A stretch of DNA of 45,807 nucleotides from Methylobacterium jeotgali (GTDB lineage: Bacteria > Pseudomonadota > Alphaproteobacteria > Rhizobiales > Beijerinckiaceae). The translations under genes and the position numbers were made by a program. The stretch lies in contig NZ_BPQR01000021.1 in NCBI RefSeq assembly GCF_022179345.1, positions 1 through 45,807 on the forward strand. Direction: 5' to 3'. Of this stretch, positions 21,594 through 30,177 are shown in pieces (position 1 is the stretch's first letter; each line of letters begins with the position of its first letter). The notes under the pieces are model-generated. The model saw nothing but the letters and a program-made list of their open reading frames with translations. It had not been told where the DNA came from and did not search any database.

Positions 21594-22112
21594 TTAAAGG
21601 GCGCGGTCGAAGCGCAACTCGCCGTTCGGACTCTTGATGACGAGCTGCGAGCCGACGAGATCCCACTGCGCGGCGGTGCGCAGCGCGACGAAGAATGCCT
21701 GCTCGGCCGCCTGGAGGCTCTTGTCGCAGGACTTCTTGGAGAGCGCGAGCGGGCCCACCGCGAGGTGCTGCTCGCGCAGCGGGAAGGCGGTGGCCGCGAA
21801 CGTGTTGCAGCCACCGTAGCCGCGGGCTCGGTACTGCTTGTCGATGATGAAGCTCGGACGGTCGACGCCGCCGAAGGACTTGCCGTTGATGCTCACCGCC
21901 GTCCAGGTGGCGTCGAGCGGGAACTGCTTCTCGGTCGGCTTGGTCGGCGGGACGTATTGCGGCTTCTTCTCCTCCTCGGGCCGGCGATGCTTGGCTCCGA
22001 AGCCGGAGACGCCGCCGCCTCCCATGCCCTGCGCCTGAGCGGTGCCGGTCTCCAGCCCCGCCGCCAGGGCGAACCCGCCGGCCAGAGCGGTCAGCAGCAC
22101 TCTCCTCATCAT
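21594..22112 (-). CDS. Secreted META-domain (HslJ-like) protein
   Basis: A 172-residue exported protein. MMRRVLLTALAGGFALAAGL followed by AQAQ is a signal peptide; then comes a Gly-rich and Lys/Glu/Pro-rich linker. The META domain runs from about residue 65: LDATWTAVSINGKSF, then GGCNTFAATAFPLREQHLAVG and LVIKSPNGELRFDRAL. GCNT followed by a strand with G.L..T/S.K.C is characteristic. META proteins are periplasmic or outer-membrane associated and linked to heat, antibiotic or motility phenotypes; the function here is unknown. ATG 22112 has GGGGGA five bases upstream. Confidence 0.8.
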   Translation of the reverse strand: MMRRVLLTALAGGFALAAGLETGTAQAQGMGGGGVSGFGAKHRRPEEEKKPQYVPPTKPTEKQFPLDATWTAVSINGKSFGGVDRPSFIIDKQYRARGYGGCNTFAATAFPLREQHLAVGPLALSKKSCDKSLQAAEQAFFVALRTAAQWDLVGSQLVIKSPNGELRFDRAL

Positions 22113-22229
22113 CCGATCCCCCGTGTATCCGGCGCCCGGTCCCCGCCGCTTGTCCCGGCGGCCCGCGCGTCCCCTGCGCTCCGGCATCGGACCGGAGCCT
22201 TCGGCCCCGCGGATCGGATAAGATTTCAG

Positions 22230-22239
22230 CACAATTGTG
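22230..22239. promoter_or_regulatory. Perfect 10-bp palindrome in a divergent promoter region
   Basis: CACAATTGTG is a perfect palindrome. It lies in the AT-richer part of the 235-base gap between the META gene (reverse) and the HTH gene (forward), about 118 bases from each start. It is a candidate operator, possibly for the adjacent HTH protein. Confidence 0.35.
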
Positions 22240-22347
22240 GTCGCGCGGGCGTGATAAGGCGAAATACGTCGGCATCCACAGGCGCGGAGACGTGAACGAA
22301 GCCCGGTCGCCGCCGTTGAGAACCGTGCAGCAGAACAGGAGGAGCGT

Positions 22348-22671
22348 GTGGTCGGATCGGACGAGAGCGGCGCGGGCCAGGCGAATGCCGCGGGCCTCAG
22401 CCCCTCCCAGGCGCGGGGCGCTCGGGGGCTGCTCGGGTGGAGCACCGCCGAGCTCGCGGCCCGGACCGGGCTCGGCGAGGACGAGATCGGTGCCTTCGAG
22501 GCCGGCACCACGGAGACGCCCGCCGGACGCGTCGAGGTGCTGCGCAGCGCCTTCATGAACGCGGGCATCCGCTTCACCGGCGGCAGCGCGCCGGGCGTCG
22601 CCCTCGACGGCACCGCAGCCGGCGACGAGGGCACCCGCCTCGGCGATCTCACCACCGAGAACGACCGGTAG
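22348..22671 (+). CDS. Small XRE-like helix-turn-helix protein
   Basis: A 107-residue protein. Residues about 17-65 (LSPSQARGARGLLGWSTAELAARTGLGEDEIGAFEAG) form a Cro/CI-type HTH, with the usual pattern of helix, turn and recognition helix followed by a conserved F-E. After it, LRSAFMNAGIRFTGG is typical of small alphaproteobacterial XRE regulators, where a strand (GI.F...) follows the fourth helix. The rest is a short acidic tail. AGGAGGAGC immediately precedes GTG 22348, so the start is well supported. It is probably a DNA-binding regulator; targets are unknown. Confidence 0.75.
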   Translation: MVGSDESGAGQANAAGLSPSQARGARGLLGWSTAELAARTGLGEDEIGAFEAGTTETPAGRVEVLRSAFMNAGIRFTGGSAPGVALDGTAAGDEGTRLGDLTTENDR

Positions 22672-22675
22672 TCGA

Positions 22676-23905
22676 CTATTTCGCCACGAGTGCCTTGAGG
22701 TCGAGGCCCGGATCGGCGGCCTGCTCCGGCGTCAGCGGCGTGCGTGCCGCGAGCAGGCGCCGGGCGATCATGTGATCGGCCGGGCGATTGACGGACTCGA
22801 CGGCGCTGAGGCGATCGTGCCGGAACCGGAAGACCGAGAAGGCCTCGCCGCGCCCGCGGATCACCGAAGCGTCGCCCGGCGCGGCGAGCCCCGCCATCTG
22901 AAGCTTGTAGGGGCCCTGGTCGCTCCAGAACCAGGGCACCGCCTCATAGGAAGCGGGCCGGCCGGTGAGGCGCGCGGCGAGGCAGCGGCCCTGGTCGATG
23001 GCGTTCTGCACCGATTCGATGCGCACCGTGCCGTCCGCCGTCAGCCCGGCGGCGTAGGGACTGTGGAAACGGGCGCAGTCGCCGATGGCCGAGATCGCGG
23101 GATCGTCGGTGGCGAGCATCGCGTCGACGCGGATGCCGTCCTCGGCGGCAAGACCCGCCTCGCGGGCGATCTCCTGGTTCGGCAGGACGCCGATCCCGAC
23201 CACGACGAGGTCGGCGGGAACGGTCCCGCCCTCGCTCAGGCGCAGGCCGGCGACGCGTCCCCCCTCCCCTTCGAGAGCGGCGACGCCGCTCCCGAACCGG
23301 AAGCGGATGCCGGCCGCCTCGTGCGCCGCACGGAAGAAGGCGCCCATCTCGGCGGAGACGGCCCGCGCCATGGGCCGGTCGGCCGCCTCGATCACCGTCA
23401 CCGACAGGCCCCGCGCCGCGGCGACCGCGGCGAACTCCAGCCCGATGAAGCCGGCCCCGACCACCGCCACGGCGGCGACGTCGGCGAGTGCCCCCTTCAG
23501 GGCGTCCGCGTCGGCGAGACCCCGCAGCTGGCGCACGCCGGCGAGATCGAAGCCGGGCACCGGCAGGGGCCGGTTGCGCGCGCCGAGCGCCAAGACGAGG
23601 TGCTCGTAGGACAGCGCCTCGCCCCCTTCGAGGATCAGCCGACGCCCCGTCCGGTCGATCGCCGTGGCGCGGGTCCCGAGGCGCAGGCCGACGCGATTGT
23701 CGGCGTAAAAGCCCTCGGCGCGCAGCCCGAGCCCTGCGGCGTCGGTCTTGCCGGCGAGATAGGCCTTCGAGAGCGGCGGGCGCTGATAGGGCGCGAAGGG
23801 CTCGTCGCCGACGAGGGTCACGTCGCCGTCGTAGCCGGCCTCGCGGAGCGAGGCGGCGAGCTGAAGGCCGGCCTGACCCGCCCCTGCGACGACGACGCCG
23901 CTCAC
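22676..23905 (-). CDS. FAD/NAD(P)-dependent ferredoxin/rubredoxin reductase-like oxidoreductase
   Basis: A 409-residue flavoprotein passing electrons from NAD(P)H to a ferredoxin or similar partner. It has the FAD-binding motif GAGQAGLQLAASLREAGY near the start, RPPLSKAYLAG, the NAD-binding motif VVGAGFIGLEFAAVAAARG near 150, and AIGDCARF before the C-terminal reductase domain (WFWSDQGPYKLQMAG). This is the ThcD/CamA/TodA-type arrangement. GTG 23905 overlaps the stop of the upstream LysR gene in GTGA, so the two are translationally coupled. No ferredoxin gene is adjacent, and its electron acceptor is unknown. Why it is coupled to a CbbR-like regulator is unclear. Confidence 0.85.
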   Translation of the reverse strand: MSGVVVAGAGQAGLQLAASLREAGYDGDVTLVGDEPFAPYQRPPLSKAYLAGKTDAAGLGLRAEGFYADNRVGLRLGTRATAIDRTGRRLILEGGEALSYEHLVLALGARNRPLPVPGFDLAGVRQLRGLADADALKGALADVAAVAVVGAGFIGLEFAAVAAARGLSVTVIEAADRPMARAVSAEMGAFFRAAHEAAGIRFRFGSGVAALEGEGGRVAGLRLSEGGTVPADLVVVGIGVLPNQEIAREAGLAAEDGIRVDAMLATDDPAISAIGDCARFHSPYAAGLTADGTVRIESVQNAIDQGRCLAARLTGRPASYEAVPWFWSDQGPYKLQMAGLAAPGDASVIRGRGEAFSVFRFRHDRLSAVESVNRPADHMIARRLLAARTPLTPEQAADPGLDLKALVAK

Positions 23906-24843
23906 GCGCCGGTCTCGACCTTCGGGTTGACGTCGACCTGGGGCAGCCAGCGGGCGCCCTCGGTGACGAGGTACTCCCACAGGCCCTGCGCCGCGGGACC
24001 GAGGGTCTTGTCGGCGCGGCGCACGGCGAACCAGTCGCGGCGGATCGGCAGGCCCTGGACGTCGATGATCGCGAGCCGCCCGCTCTCGATCTCGGTCGCC
24101 ACGGTGTGCGCGGAGAGGAGCGCGATGCCGAGTCCGGCCATCACCGCCTGCTTGATGGTCTCGTTCGAGCCGGAGTCGATCACGAGGTTGGCCCGCCGGG
24201 TGATGATGCCGGCCATGTACTCCTCGAACACCGTGCGGGTGCCAGAGCCCTCCTCGCGCACGAGGAACGACTCCTCGCCGAGATCGGCCCGCCTCAGGCC
24301 CCGGCGCCCGACGAGGCGGTGGCCGGGTGCGGCGACGAGCACGAGGGGGTGCGGCCCGAAGATCTGCGCCTCAATGGCGAAGTCGCGGGGCGGCCGGCCC
24401 ATGATGGCGAAGTCGGTCTCGTAATTGCGCAGGGCCTCGACGGTGACGCCGCGGTTGCCTACCGAGAGGCTGATCTCGACGCCGGGATGGCCTTCGATGA
24501 AGCCGCTGATCACCTGCGGCGCGAAATACTTTGCCGTCGAGACGACGCCGAGGCTGACACGGCCGCCGGCCCCGCCCTTGAGGGTGCGCAACCGGTCGGC
24601 GCAGGTCTCGAGCACGGTGTTGATGCTGTCGATCGCCCACAGCATCTCGCGGCCGGCATCCGTCGGCTTGAGGCCGTTGGGCGTGCGGTCGAACAGCAGC
24701 AGCCCCGCCTCGTCCTCGAGCTGGCGGATGCGCGCATAGAGCGCCGCCGAGGTGACGTTCAGCTCCTGGGCCGCGCGGGTCATCGTCCCGAGGCGGGCGA
24801 CCGCCGCGACCGCCTGGAGCTGCTTGAGAGAGAGATTGCGCAT
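23902..24843 (-). CDS. cbbR: LysR-family regulator, CbbR type
   Basis: A 313-residue LysR regulator. The N-terminal winged HTH (LSLKQLQAVAAVARLGTMTRAAQELNVTSAAL) is followed by a linker helix and a periplasmic-binding-like effector domain (VSLGVVSTAKYFAPQVISGF, then GVEISLSVGNRG). STAKYFAP and GNR are features of CbbR proteins, which sense Calvin-cycle metabolites. It diverges from cbbF-prk at a 172-base gap, the standard layout for a LysR regulator controlling its neighbour. The next gene in its operon is an oxidoreductase overlapping by four bases. Confidence 0.85.
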   Translation of the reverse strand: MRNLSLKQLQAVAAVARLGTMTRAAQELNVTSAALYARIRQLEDEAGLLLFDRTPNGLKPTDAGREMLWAIDSINTVLETCADRLRTLKGGAGGRVSLGVVSTAKYFAPQVISGFIEGHPGVEISLSVGNRGVTVEALRNYETDFAIMGRPPRDFAIEAQIFGPHPLVLVAAPGHRLVGRRGLRRADLGEESFLVREEGSGTRTVFEEYMAGIITRRANLVIDSGSNETIKQAVMAGLGIALLSAHTVATEIESGRLAIIDVQGLPIRRDWFAVRRADKTLGPAAQGLWEYLVTEGARWLPQVDVNPKVETGA

Positions 24844-24875
24844 GCGGCGGTTCTAGTTTTTTTGGAAGCGCCCGC

Positions 24876-24895
24876 AAGGAAATTTAGATTTCTTT
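24876..24895. promoter_or_regulatory. Imperfect inverted repeat between cbbR and cbbF
   Basis: Arms AAGGAAAT and ATTTCTTT separated by TTAG (one mismatched pair), in the only AT-rich patch of the divergent gap, 33-52 bases upstream of cbbR. This is the usual position for LysR autoregulation. An 11-base near-direct repeat (TATCATACGGC at 24940 and TATCAGACGCC at 24963, 23 bases apart) lies nearer cbbF. Confidence 0.4.
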
Positions 24896-25015
24896 CCCGC
24901 AACCGTCCCCACCCCTGGCGCGGGACCTGAGCGCGGCGGTATCATACGGCCGCGCGGACCGCTATCAGACGCCGTGCGCGGCCGGCATCGAACCGCCGGG
25001 GCAAGGCTTGAGGGG

Positions 25016-26068
25016 ATGACGGGGATGGCGGCTCTCGCGGTCGGAACGGGGCTCGACGCGTACCTGGGCGGCCTCGACGCCGGGCTCTCCGACGCGGCCA
25101 AAGTGGTGGCGGCAATCGCCGAGGCGGCGATCGACATCAGCGAGGTGATCGGGCGCGGGGCGCTCGCCGGCGACCTCGCCGCGGCCGGCTCCGAGAACAG
25201 CGACGGCGACGTGCAGAAGGCCCTCGACGTCATCGCCCATGAGCGCGTCACCGAGGCGCTCAAGGCGAGCCCCGTCGCGGAGGTCGCCTCCGAGGAGGCC
25301 GAGGGCGTCATGGCCCTCAATCCCGGCGCGCCGCTCGCCGTCGCCATCGACCCGCTCGACGGCTCGTCGAACATCGGCGTCAACATGGCGGTGGGCACGA
25401 TCTTCGGCATCCGCCCCGTGGTGAGCGATCCGGCGAACCCGATCGCCTCCTTCACGACGCCGGGCAGCGCGCAGGTCGCGGCGGGCTTCGTCACCTACGG
25501 CCCGGCGACGACCCTCGTCGTCACCTTCGGCGCGGGCACGCAGATCTTCACCCTCGACCGCGCGACCCGCGCCTTCCGGCTGACGCATCCCGCCCTCGAC
25601 GTGCCGGCGACGACGAAGGAGTTCGCGATCAACGCCTCGAACTCCCGCCACTGGGACGCTCCGGTGAAGGCCTTCATCGAGGATTGCCTGCGCGGCTCCG
25701 AGGGCCCGCGGGACAAGGACTTCAACATGCGCTGGCTCGCCTCGCTGGTGGCGGACGCCCAGCGCGTGCTCATGCGCGGCGGCGTGTTCCTGTATCCGGG
25801 CGATGCCCGCAAGGGCTACGCGCAGGGCCGCCTGCGCCTCCTCTACGAGTGCGCGCCCATCGCCATGCTGATGGAACAGGCGGGCGCGGGCGCCACGGAC
25901 GGCGAGCGGCGCATCCTCGACATCGCCGCAACCGGCATCCACGAGCGCTCGCCGCTGGTGTTCGGCTCGGCGGAGGAGGTCGAGTGCGTGGCGAAGTACT
26001 ACGGCGGCCGCAACCACGCCGCGAGCCGCTCGCCCCTGTTCGGGCAGCGCGGCCTGATGCGCGGCTGA
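25016..26068 (+). CDS. cbbF: Class I fructose-1,6-bisphosphatase
   Basis: Hydrolyses fructose-1,6-bisphosphate (and in some relatives sedoheptulose-1,7-bisphosphate). The 350-residue protein has the class I metal site IDPLDGSSNIGVN near residue 110, AGSENSDGDVQKALD near 60 and the substrate-binding NMRWLASLVADAQRVLMRGGVFLYP. Start is ATG 25016 or ATG 25025: the latter is nine bases after GAGGGG, while the former sits directly on it. It is divergent from cbbR and 31 bases before prk, forming a cbbF-prk unit. Class I enzymes with prk are typical of the Calvin cycle, but no RuBisCO gene is in this window. Confidence 0.92.
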   Translation: MTGMAALAVGTGLDAYLGGLDAGLSDAAKVVAAIAEAAIDISEVIGRGALAGDLAAAGSENSDGDVQKALDVIAHERVTEALKASPVAEVASEEAEGVMALNPGAPLAVAIDPLDGSSNIGVNMAVGTIFGIRPVVSDPANPIASFTTPGSAQVAAGFVTYGPATTLVVTFGAGTQIFTLDRATRAFRLTHPALDVPATTKEFAINASNSRHWDAPVKAFIEDCLRGSEGPRDKDFNMRWLASLVADAQRVLMRGGVFLYPGDARKGYAQGRLRLLYECAPIAMLMEQAGAGATDGERRILDIAATGIHERSPLVFGSAEEVECVAKYYGGRNHAASRSPLFGQRGLMRG

Positions 26069-26099
26069 CGTCGGCCCTCGTAGCGGATCCGAGGCGAGG

Positions 26100-26960
26100 A
26101 TGTCGGCGCGTCATCCGATCATCTCCGTGACCGGCTCCTCGGGAGCCGGCACGACCTCCGTGCGCAACACCTTCGAGCAGATCTTCCGCCGGGAGGACGT
26201 GAGCGCCGTCTACATCGAGGGCGACGGCTTCCACGCCTTCGACCGCGAGACCATGCACGCGATGATGGCGGCCGAGCCGACGCTCAGCCATTTCGCGCCC
26301 CGCGCCAACCTGCTGCCCGATCTGGAGGAGGTCTTCCGGACCTACGGGGAGTCCGGCGGCGGCCGCACCCGGCACTACGCCCACAACCGGGCCGACGCCG
26401 AGCTCTACGGCGTGCGCGAGGGCGGCTTCTCGGCCTGGGAGGAGTTCCCGTCCGGATCGGACCTGCTCTTCTACGAGGGCCTGCATGGCTGCGTCGTCAA
26501 CGAGCAGGTCGACATCGCCCGCTACGCCGACCTCAAGATCGGTGTCGTGCCGGTGATCAACCTGGAGTGGATCCAGAAGCTGCACCGGGACCGCTCGTTC
26601 CGGGGCTACTCGACGGAGGCCGTCACCGACGTGATCCTGCGGCGGATGCCGGACTACGTGCAGACGATCTGCCCGCAATTCTCCTGGACGGACATCAACT
26701 TCCAGCGGGTGCCCACCGTCGACACCTCGAACCCGTTCATCGCCCGCTGGATCCCGACCGCCGACGAGTCGATGGTGGTGATCCGCTTCAAGGACCCGAA
26801 GGGCATCGACTTCTCCTACCTCGTGTCGATGCTCCACGACAGCTTCATGAGCCGGGCGAACTCCATCGTCATCCCCGGCGGCAAGCTCGACCTCGCCATG
26901 CAGCTGATCCTGACACCGATCATCATGCAGCTCGTGGAGCGCCGCCGGCGGCTGGCCTGA
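26100..26960 (+). CDS. prk: Phosphoribulokinase
   Basis: Phosphorylates ribulose-5-phosphate to ribulose-1,5-bisphosphate with ATP. The 286-residue protein is of the bacterial class I type. The P-loop is GSSGAGTTS at residues about 12-20, followed by EGDGFHAFDR and FYEGLHGCVV with the conserved acidic residue; KLHRDRSFRGYSTEAVTDVILRRMPDY contains the substrate site. It follows cbbF. In Methylobacterium extorquens AM1, which lacks RuBisCO, prk is needed for C1 growth because RuBP signals to the serine-cycle regulator QscR; the same role is likely here if this genome also lacks RuBisCO. Confidence 0.95.
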   Translation: MSARHPIISVTGSSGAGTTSVRNTFEQIFRREDVSAVYIEGDGFHAFDRETMHAMMAAEPTLSHFAPRANLLPDLEEVFRTYGESGGGRTRHYAHNRADAELYGVREGGFSAWEEFPSGSDLLFYEGLHGCVVNEQVDIARYADLKIGVVPVINLEWIQKLHRDRSFRGYSTEAVTDVILRRMPDYVQTICPQFSWTDINFQRVPTVDTSNPFIARWIPTADESMVVIRFKDPKGIDFSYLVSMLHDSFMSRANSIVIPGGKLDLAMQLILTPIIMQLVERRRRLA

Positions 26961-26977
26961 GCGCACCGTGGCCCGCG

Positions 26978-27433
26978 TCAGGCGCCAGGCCATGCGGCAG
27001 CGCTGTTCGCCTCGTCGAAACGAAGCCGGGCGGCCCGGATCGCGGCATGCCGCTCCTCAGCCCATAGGATCAGGTTTGCCAGCGGCTCCAGCATCGTGAA
27101 GCCGAGCGGCGTCAGCCGATACTCGACGCTCGGTGGCTTCGTCGGAAACACCTCGCGCCCGACGAAGCCGTCCCGCTCAAGGTCGCGCAGGGTCTGCGTC
27201 AGCATCCGCTTCGAGATGTCCGGGACGGCCCGGTTCAGCGCGCTGAACCGCGCGGGGCCGCCGGAGAGCGCGAGTAGGATCAGCGTCGACCACTTGTCCC
27301 CGAGCCGGTCGAGCACGTCGCGCACGGGGCAGCCGGCAGGATCGAAGTGAAGCACCTGCCACGACGCGAACTTAGCAGCGAGCTCGTCCCGGGCGCCCTC
27401 CGCGGCGGTTCCCTCGGCCTCACCTTGTTCCAA
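26978..27433 (-). CDS. HxlR-family transcriptional regulator
   Basis: A 151-residue winged-helix regulator of the HxlR family. [22 protein letters not shown] holds the family cysteine (near residue 35), used by YodB/HypR-type members to sense quinones, aldehydes or disulfide stress; [29 protein letters not shown] is the DNA-binding part and VEYRLTPLG the wing. Start: TTG 27433 has AAGGAGG seven bases upstream, better than GTG 27457, which would place this ribosome site inside the gene. It diverges from an NAD(P)H-binding gene that it probably controls. Confidence 0.82.
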   Translation of the reverse strand: MEQGEAEGTAAEGARDELAAKFASWQVLHFDPAGCPVRDVLDRLGDKWSTLILLALSGGPARFSALNRAVPDISKRMLTQTLRDLERDGFVGREVFPTKPPSVEYRLTPLGFTMLEPLANLILWAEERHAAIRAARLRFDEANSAAAWPGA

Positions 27434-27509
27434 GAAACTGCCTCCTTCACCACCCACTTGGTCTCATCTAGTTCCCTTGTCTCTCGATAGAAGCAAGAGG
27501 AACCAACCT

Positions 27510-28391
27510 ATGAGTTCAAATCATCCGACCCGCCTGTTCGTGACGGGCGCTACGGGGCAGCTCGGCCGGCTCGTCGTCGAAGCGTTGCTCCGGACGGTGC
27601 CGCCCGGCCGGATCGTGGCAGGCGTGCGCGACCCTGCGAGCGAAACTGCGCGGCGGATCGCCGACCTCGGCGTCGAGCTTCGGATCGCGGATTACGGGCG
27701 CCCCGAGACCCTCGACGCCGCCTTCCAGGGGATCGGCCGGCTTCTCATGATCTCATCGAGCGAGATCGGGCAGCGGGTCGCCCAGCATCGCAACGTGATC
27801 GAGGCGGCCAAGCGCGCTGGGATCGCCTCGGTTGCCTACACGAGCCTCCTCCATGCCGACACCACGCCGCTCGCCCTCGGCGAGGAGCATCGCCGCACGG
27901 AGGCGCTGCTGCGCGCGTCCGGCCTGCCGTTCACGATCCTGCGCAACGGCTGGTACACGGAGAACTACACCGCCTCGATCCCGGCCGCCCTCGCTCACGG
28001 CGCCCTGCTCGGCTGCGCAGGCGACGGACGCATCGCCTCGGCTGCCCGCGCGGACTACGCCGACGCGGCGGCCGCCGTGCTGACCGGAGCCGACGCATCC
28101 GGCGCGATCCACGAGCTTGCCGGTGACGAGGCCTACACCCTCGCCGAGTTCGCCGCCGCCGTCGCCGAGCTGTCGGGGCGGCCCGTCGCGTACCGGGACC
28201 TGACGGAGGCTGCGTTCAAGGACGCGCTGATCGGGGCGGGACTTCCGGATGCCTTCGCAGGCCTCCTCTCGAATTCCGACGCGGGCGCGGCGAAGGGCGC
28301 CCTCTACGACGGCGGCCGAACCCTCGCCGCGCTGATCGGCCGGCCGACGACGCCCTGGCGCGTCACCATCAAGCAGGCCCTGCGGAGCTGA
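27510..28391 (+). CDS. NmrA/QorB-like NAD(P)H-binding oxidoreductase
   Basis: A 293-residue atypical short-chain dehydrogenase. [18 protein letters not shown] at residues about 10-27 is the nucleotide-binding GxxGxxG; the protein then follows the QorB pattern ([63 protein letters not shown]). QorB-type proteins reduce quinones with NADPH. Start ATG 27510 has AGAGGAAC eight bases upstream. The divergent HxlR neighbour suggests induction by electrophile or quinone stress. The pair separates cbbF-prk from rpe-cbbY. Confidence 0.85.
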   Translation: MSSNHPTRLFVTGATGQLGRLVVEALLRTVPPGRIVAGVRDPASETARRIADLGVELRIADYGRPETLDAAFQGIGRLLMISSSEIGQRVAQHRNVIEAAKRAGIASVAYTSLLHADTTPLALGEEHRRTEALLRASGLPFTILRNGWYTENYTASIPAALAHGALLGCAGDGRIASAARADYADAAAAVLTGADASGAIHELAGDEAYTLAEFAAAVAELSGRPVAYRDLTEAAFKDALIGAGLPDAFAGLLSNSDAGAAKGALYDGGRTLAALIGRPTTPWRVTIKQALRS

Positions 28392-28445
28392 GCCGGGCGA
28401 AGGCGATTCAGGTCCCTGCTTCCTGTACGCGCAGGTCGGAAACGC

Positions 28446-28451
28446 TATATT
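28446..28451 (+). promoter_or_regulatory. Possible -10 box of rpe
   Basis: TATATT stands out in otherwise GC-rich DNA, 44 bases before the rpe start. No convincing -35 lies 16-18 bases upstream (nearest CTGTAC at 28423), so this is only a candidate. Confidence 0.3.
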
Positions 28452-28494
28452 GCGATGCGAGAGCGGCCGGCGCCTGCCGGCCGCGGAGACAGGC

Positions 28495-29181
28495 ATGCCC
28501 CGCACCCTCATCGCTCCCTCGATCCTCTCGGCCGACTTCGCCCGGCTCGGCGAGGAGGTGCGTGCCGTGGACGCGGCGGGGGGCGACTGGATCCATCTCG
28601 ACGTGATGGACGGGCACTTCGTCCCGAACCTCACCTTCGGCCCGCCCGTGGTGAAGGCCCTGCGGCGCTTCACGGACAAGCCCTTCGACGTCCACCTGAT
28701 GATCGCCCCGGCCGACCCCTACCTCGCCGCCTTCGCGGAGGCCGGCGCCGACACCATCACGGTCCATGTCGAGGCCGGCCCCCACGCCCACCGCTCGCTC
28801 CAGACGATCCGGGGGCTCGGCAAGCGGGCGGGGCTCGCCCTCAACCCCGGGACGCCGGCCGCCATGGTCGAGCCGCTGATCGACATGGTCGATCTCGTGC
28901 TGGTGATGACCGTGAACCCCGGCTTCGGCGGCCAGAGCTTCCTCGACAGCGCGCTGGAGACCGTCTCCCGCGTGCGGGCGATGACGGCGGGCCGCGACAT
29001 CGACATCGAGGTCGACGGCGGCATCGGCCCGGAAACGGTCGGCCGTGCGGCGGCGGCGGGCGCCAACGCGTTCGTGGCCGGCAACGCCGTGTTCAAGGAC
29101 GGACCCGAGCGCTACGCCGCCCGCATCGATGCGATCCGCGACGCGGCGGATCGAGCTTCCGGCAGGACGCTCGCGTGCTGA
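28495..29181 (+). CDS. rpe: Ribulose-phosphate 3-epimerase
   Basis: Interconverts ribulose-5-P and xylulose-5-P in the pentose-phosphate and Calvin pathways. The 228-residue TIM barrel has [16 protein letters not shown] at its start, [17 protein letters not shown] with metal-ligand His and Asp, [16 protein letters not shown] (phosphate binding) and [11 protein letters not shown] 28495 has GGAG about ten bases upstream. It supplies the substrate of prk. The next gene starts seven bases before its stop, so rpe and the phosphatase form an operon. Confidence 0.95.
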   Translation: MPRTLIAPSILSADFARLGEEVRAVDAAGGDWIHLDVMDGHFVPNLTFGPPVVKALRRFTDKPFDVHLMIAPADPYLAAFAEAGADTITVHVEAGPHAHRSLQTIRGLGKRAGLALNPGTPAAMVEPLIDMVDLVLVMTVNPGFGGQSFLDSALETVSRVRAMTAGRDIDIEVDGGIGPETVGRAAAAGANAFVAGNAVFKDGPERYAARIDAIRDAADRASGRTLAC

Positions 29182-29933
29182 GGGCGCTGATCTTCGACGT
29201 CGACGGCACGCTCGCCGAGACCGAGGACCTGCACCGCCGGGCCTTCAACCGGGCCTTCGCGCAGCTGGGCTTGCCCTGGCACTGGGAGCCGGCCCTCTAC
29301 GCCGATCTGCTCAAGGTGATGGGCGGCAAGGAGCGGCTCGCCCACTACATCGAGATGGCCCATCCCGGGGAGGCCGCCGATCTCCTGGCGCGGCTGCCGG
29401 AGATCCACGACCTCAAGACGCAGTTCTACGGTGCGCTCGTCGCCGACGGCGCGCTGCCGCTGCGCCCCGGCGTCGCCCGGCTGATCGCCGAGGCGCGCTC
29501 GGCGGGCGTGAAGCTCGCGGTCGCCACCACCACCACCCGCCCGAACGTCGACGCGCTCGTCGCCGCCAACTTCGCCCCGGGCGAGCGGCCCTTCGACGTG
29601 ATCGCCGCCGGCGACGAGGCCGCCCGCAAGAAGCCCGCGCCCGACGTGTTCCTCCTCGCCCTGGAGCGCCTCGGCGTCGCGGCGGAAGATGCCGTGGCCT
29701 TCGAGGATTCAGCCGCCGGCATCCGCTCGGCGCTCGACGCGGGCCTGCCGGTCCTCGCCACCCGCAGCCGCTACACGGAAGGGCACCGGCTCGACGGGGC
29801 CTTCTCCGCCGTCTCGGACCTCGGGGAGCCGGGCGCCCCGCACCGGCACCTCGCCGGCCGCGCCTGGCCCGGCGGGATCGTCACCCTCGAGGCGCTGCGC
29901 GCCTGGCACGGACCGGCCCGCAGCGCCGCCTGA
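29175..29933 (+). CDS. cbbY: CbbY-like HAD phosphatase
   Basis: A 252-residue haloacid dehalogenase-type sugar phosphatase. Motif I is [21 protein letters not shown] at residues 5-25, motif [10 protein letters not shown], then [16 protein letters not shown] and motif [20 protein letters not shown]. The TE.LHR.AFN sequence after DGT and the length match CbbY, which removes inhibitory sugar bisphosphates such as xylulose-1,5-bisphosphate in Calvin-cycle bacteria. The GTG start at 29175 lies inside the end of rpe (7-base overlap). In a strain with prk but no RuBisCO it might instead limit RuBP or by-products; that is inference. Confidence 0.82.
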   Translation: MLRALIFDVDGTLAETEDLHRRAFNRAFAQLGLPWHWEPALYADLLKVMGGKERLAHYIEMAHPGEAADLLARLPEIHDLKTQFYGALVADGALPLRPGVARLIAEARSAGVKLAVATTTTRPNVDALVAANFAPGERPFDVIAAGDEAARKKPAPDVFLLALERLGVAAEDAVAFEDSAAGIRSALDAGLPVLATRSRYTEGHRLDGAFSAVSDLGEPGAPHRHLAGRAWPGGIVTLEALRAWHGPARSAA

Positions 29934-30078
29934 GATCGCGCGGCGGCGCCTCGCAGCCGCCCTTTGCCGGCCTCGGGAACAGGAGCGCGCCTCCGGCCAG
30001 GCCGAGGAGGAGCGCGAGCAGGCTGCGTCCGGGTCTCATCTCCTCACAACGCGTGGGCGCGGCGCAGGGCTCCCCGCG

Positions 30079-30108
30079 TTGCCTCCGCGGGGCGGGCGCG
30101 CCTATAAA
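30079..30108 (+). promoter_or_regulatory. Sigma-70-type promoter of yebC-ruvC
   Basis: TTGCCT at 30079-30084 and TATAAA at 30103-30108, 18 bases apart, 70 bases before the yebC start. The 244-base gap between cbbY and yebC otherwise shows only a doubtful reverse-strand small ORF. Confidence 0.5.
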
Positions 30109-30177
30109 CCGGTCCTCTCCCGACGCGCGGCGCCGGGGCGGCCTTCACGCCCCGCGACCGGACACTCAGCGGTTCCC

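Noticed and set aside
24844..25015. Classical CbbR TNA-N7-TNA site
   Set aside because: I searched the gap by eye and found no exact match; only the repeats reported above.
22672..29933. A complete Calvin cycle operon
   Set aside because: No RuBisCO, transketolase, aldolase or phosphoglycerate kinase gene is present in the window.
29881..30039. A 52-residue reverse-strand ORF ([20 protein letters not shown] at its start) overlapping the end of cbbY
   Set aside because: It looks like a signal peptide, but GAGGAG abuts the ATG with no spacing, most of the rest is antisense to cbbY, and its tail is Arg-rich noise.
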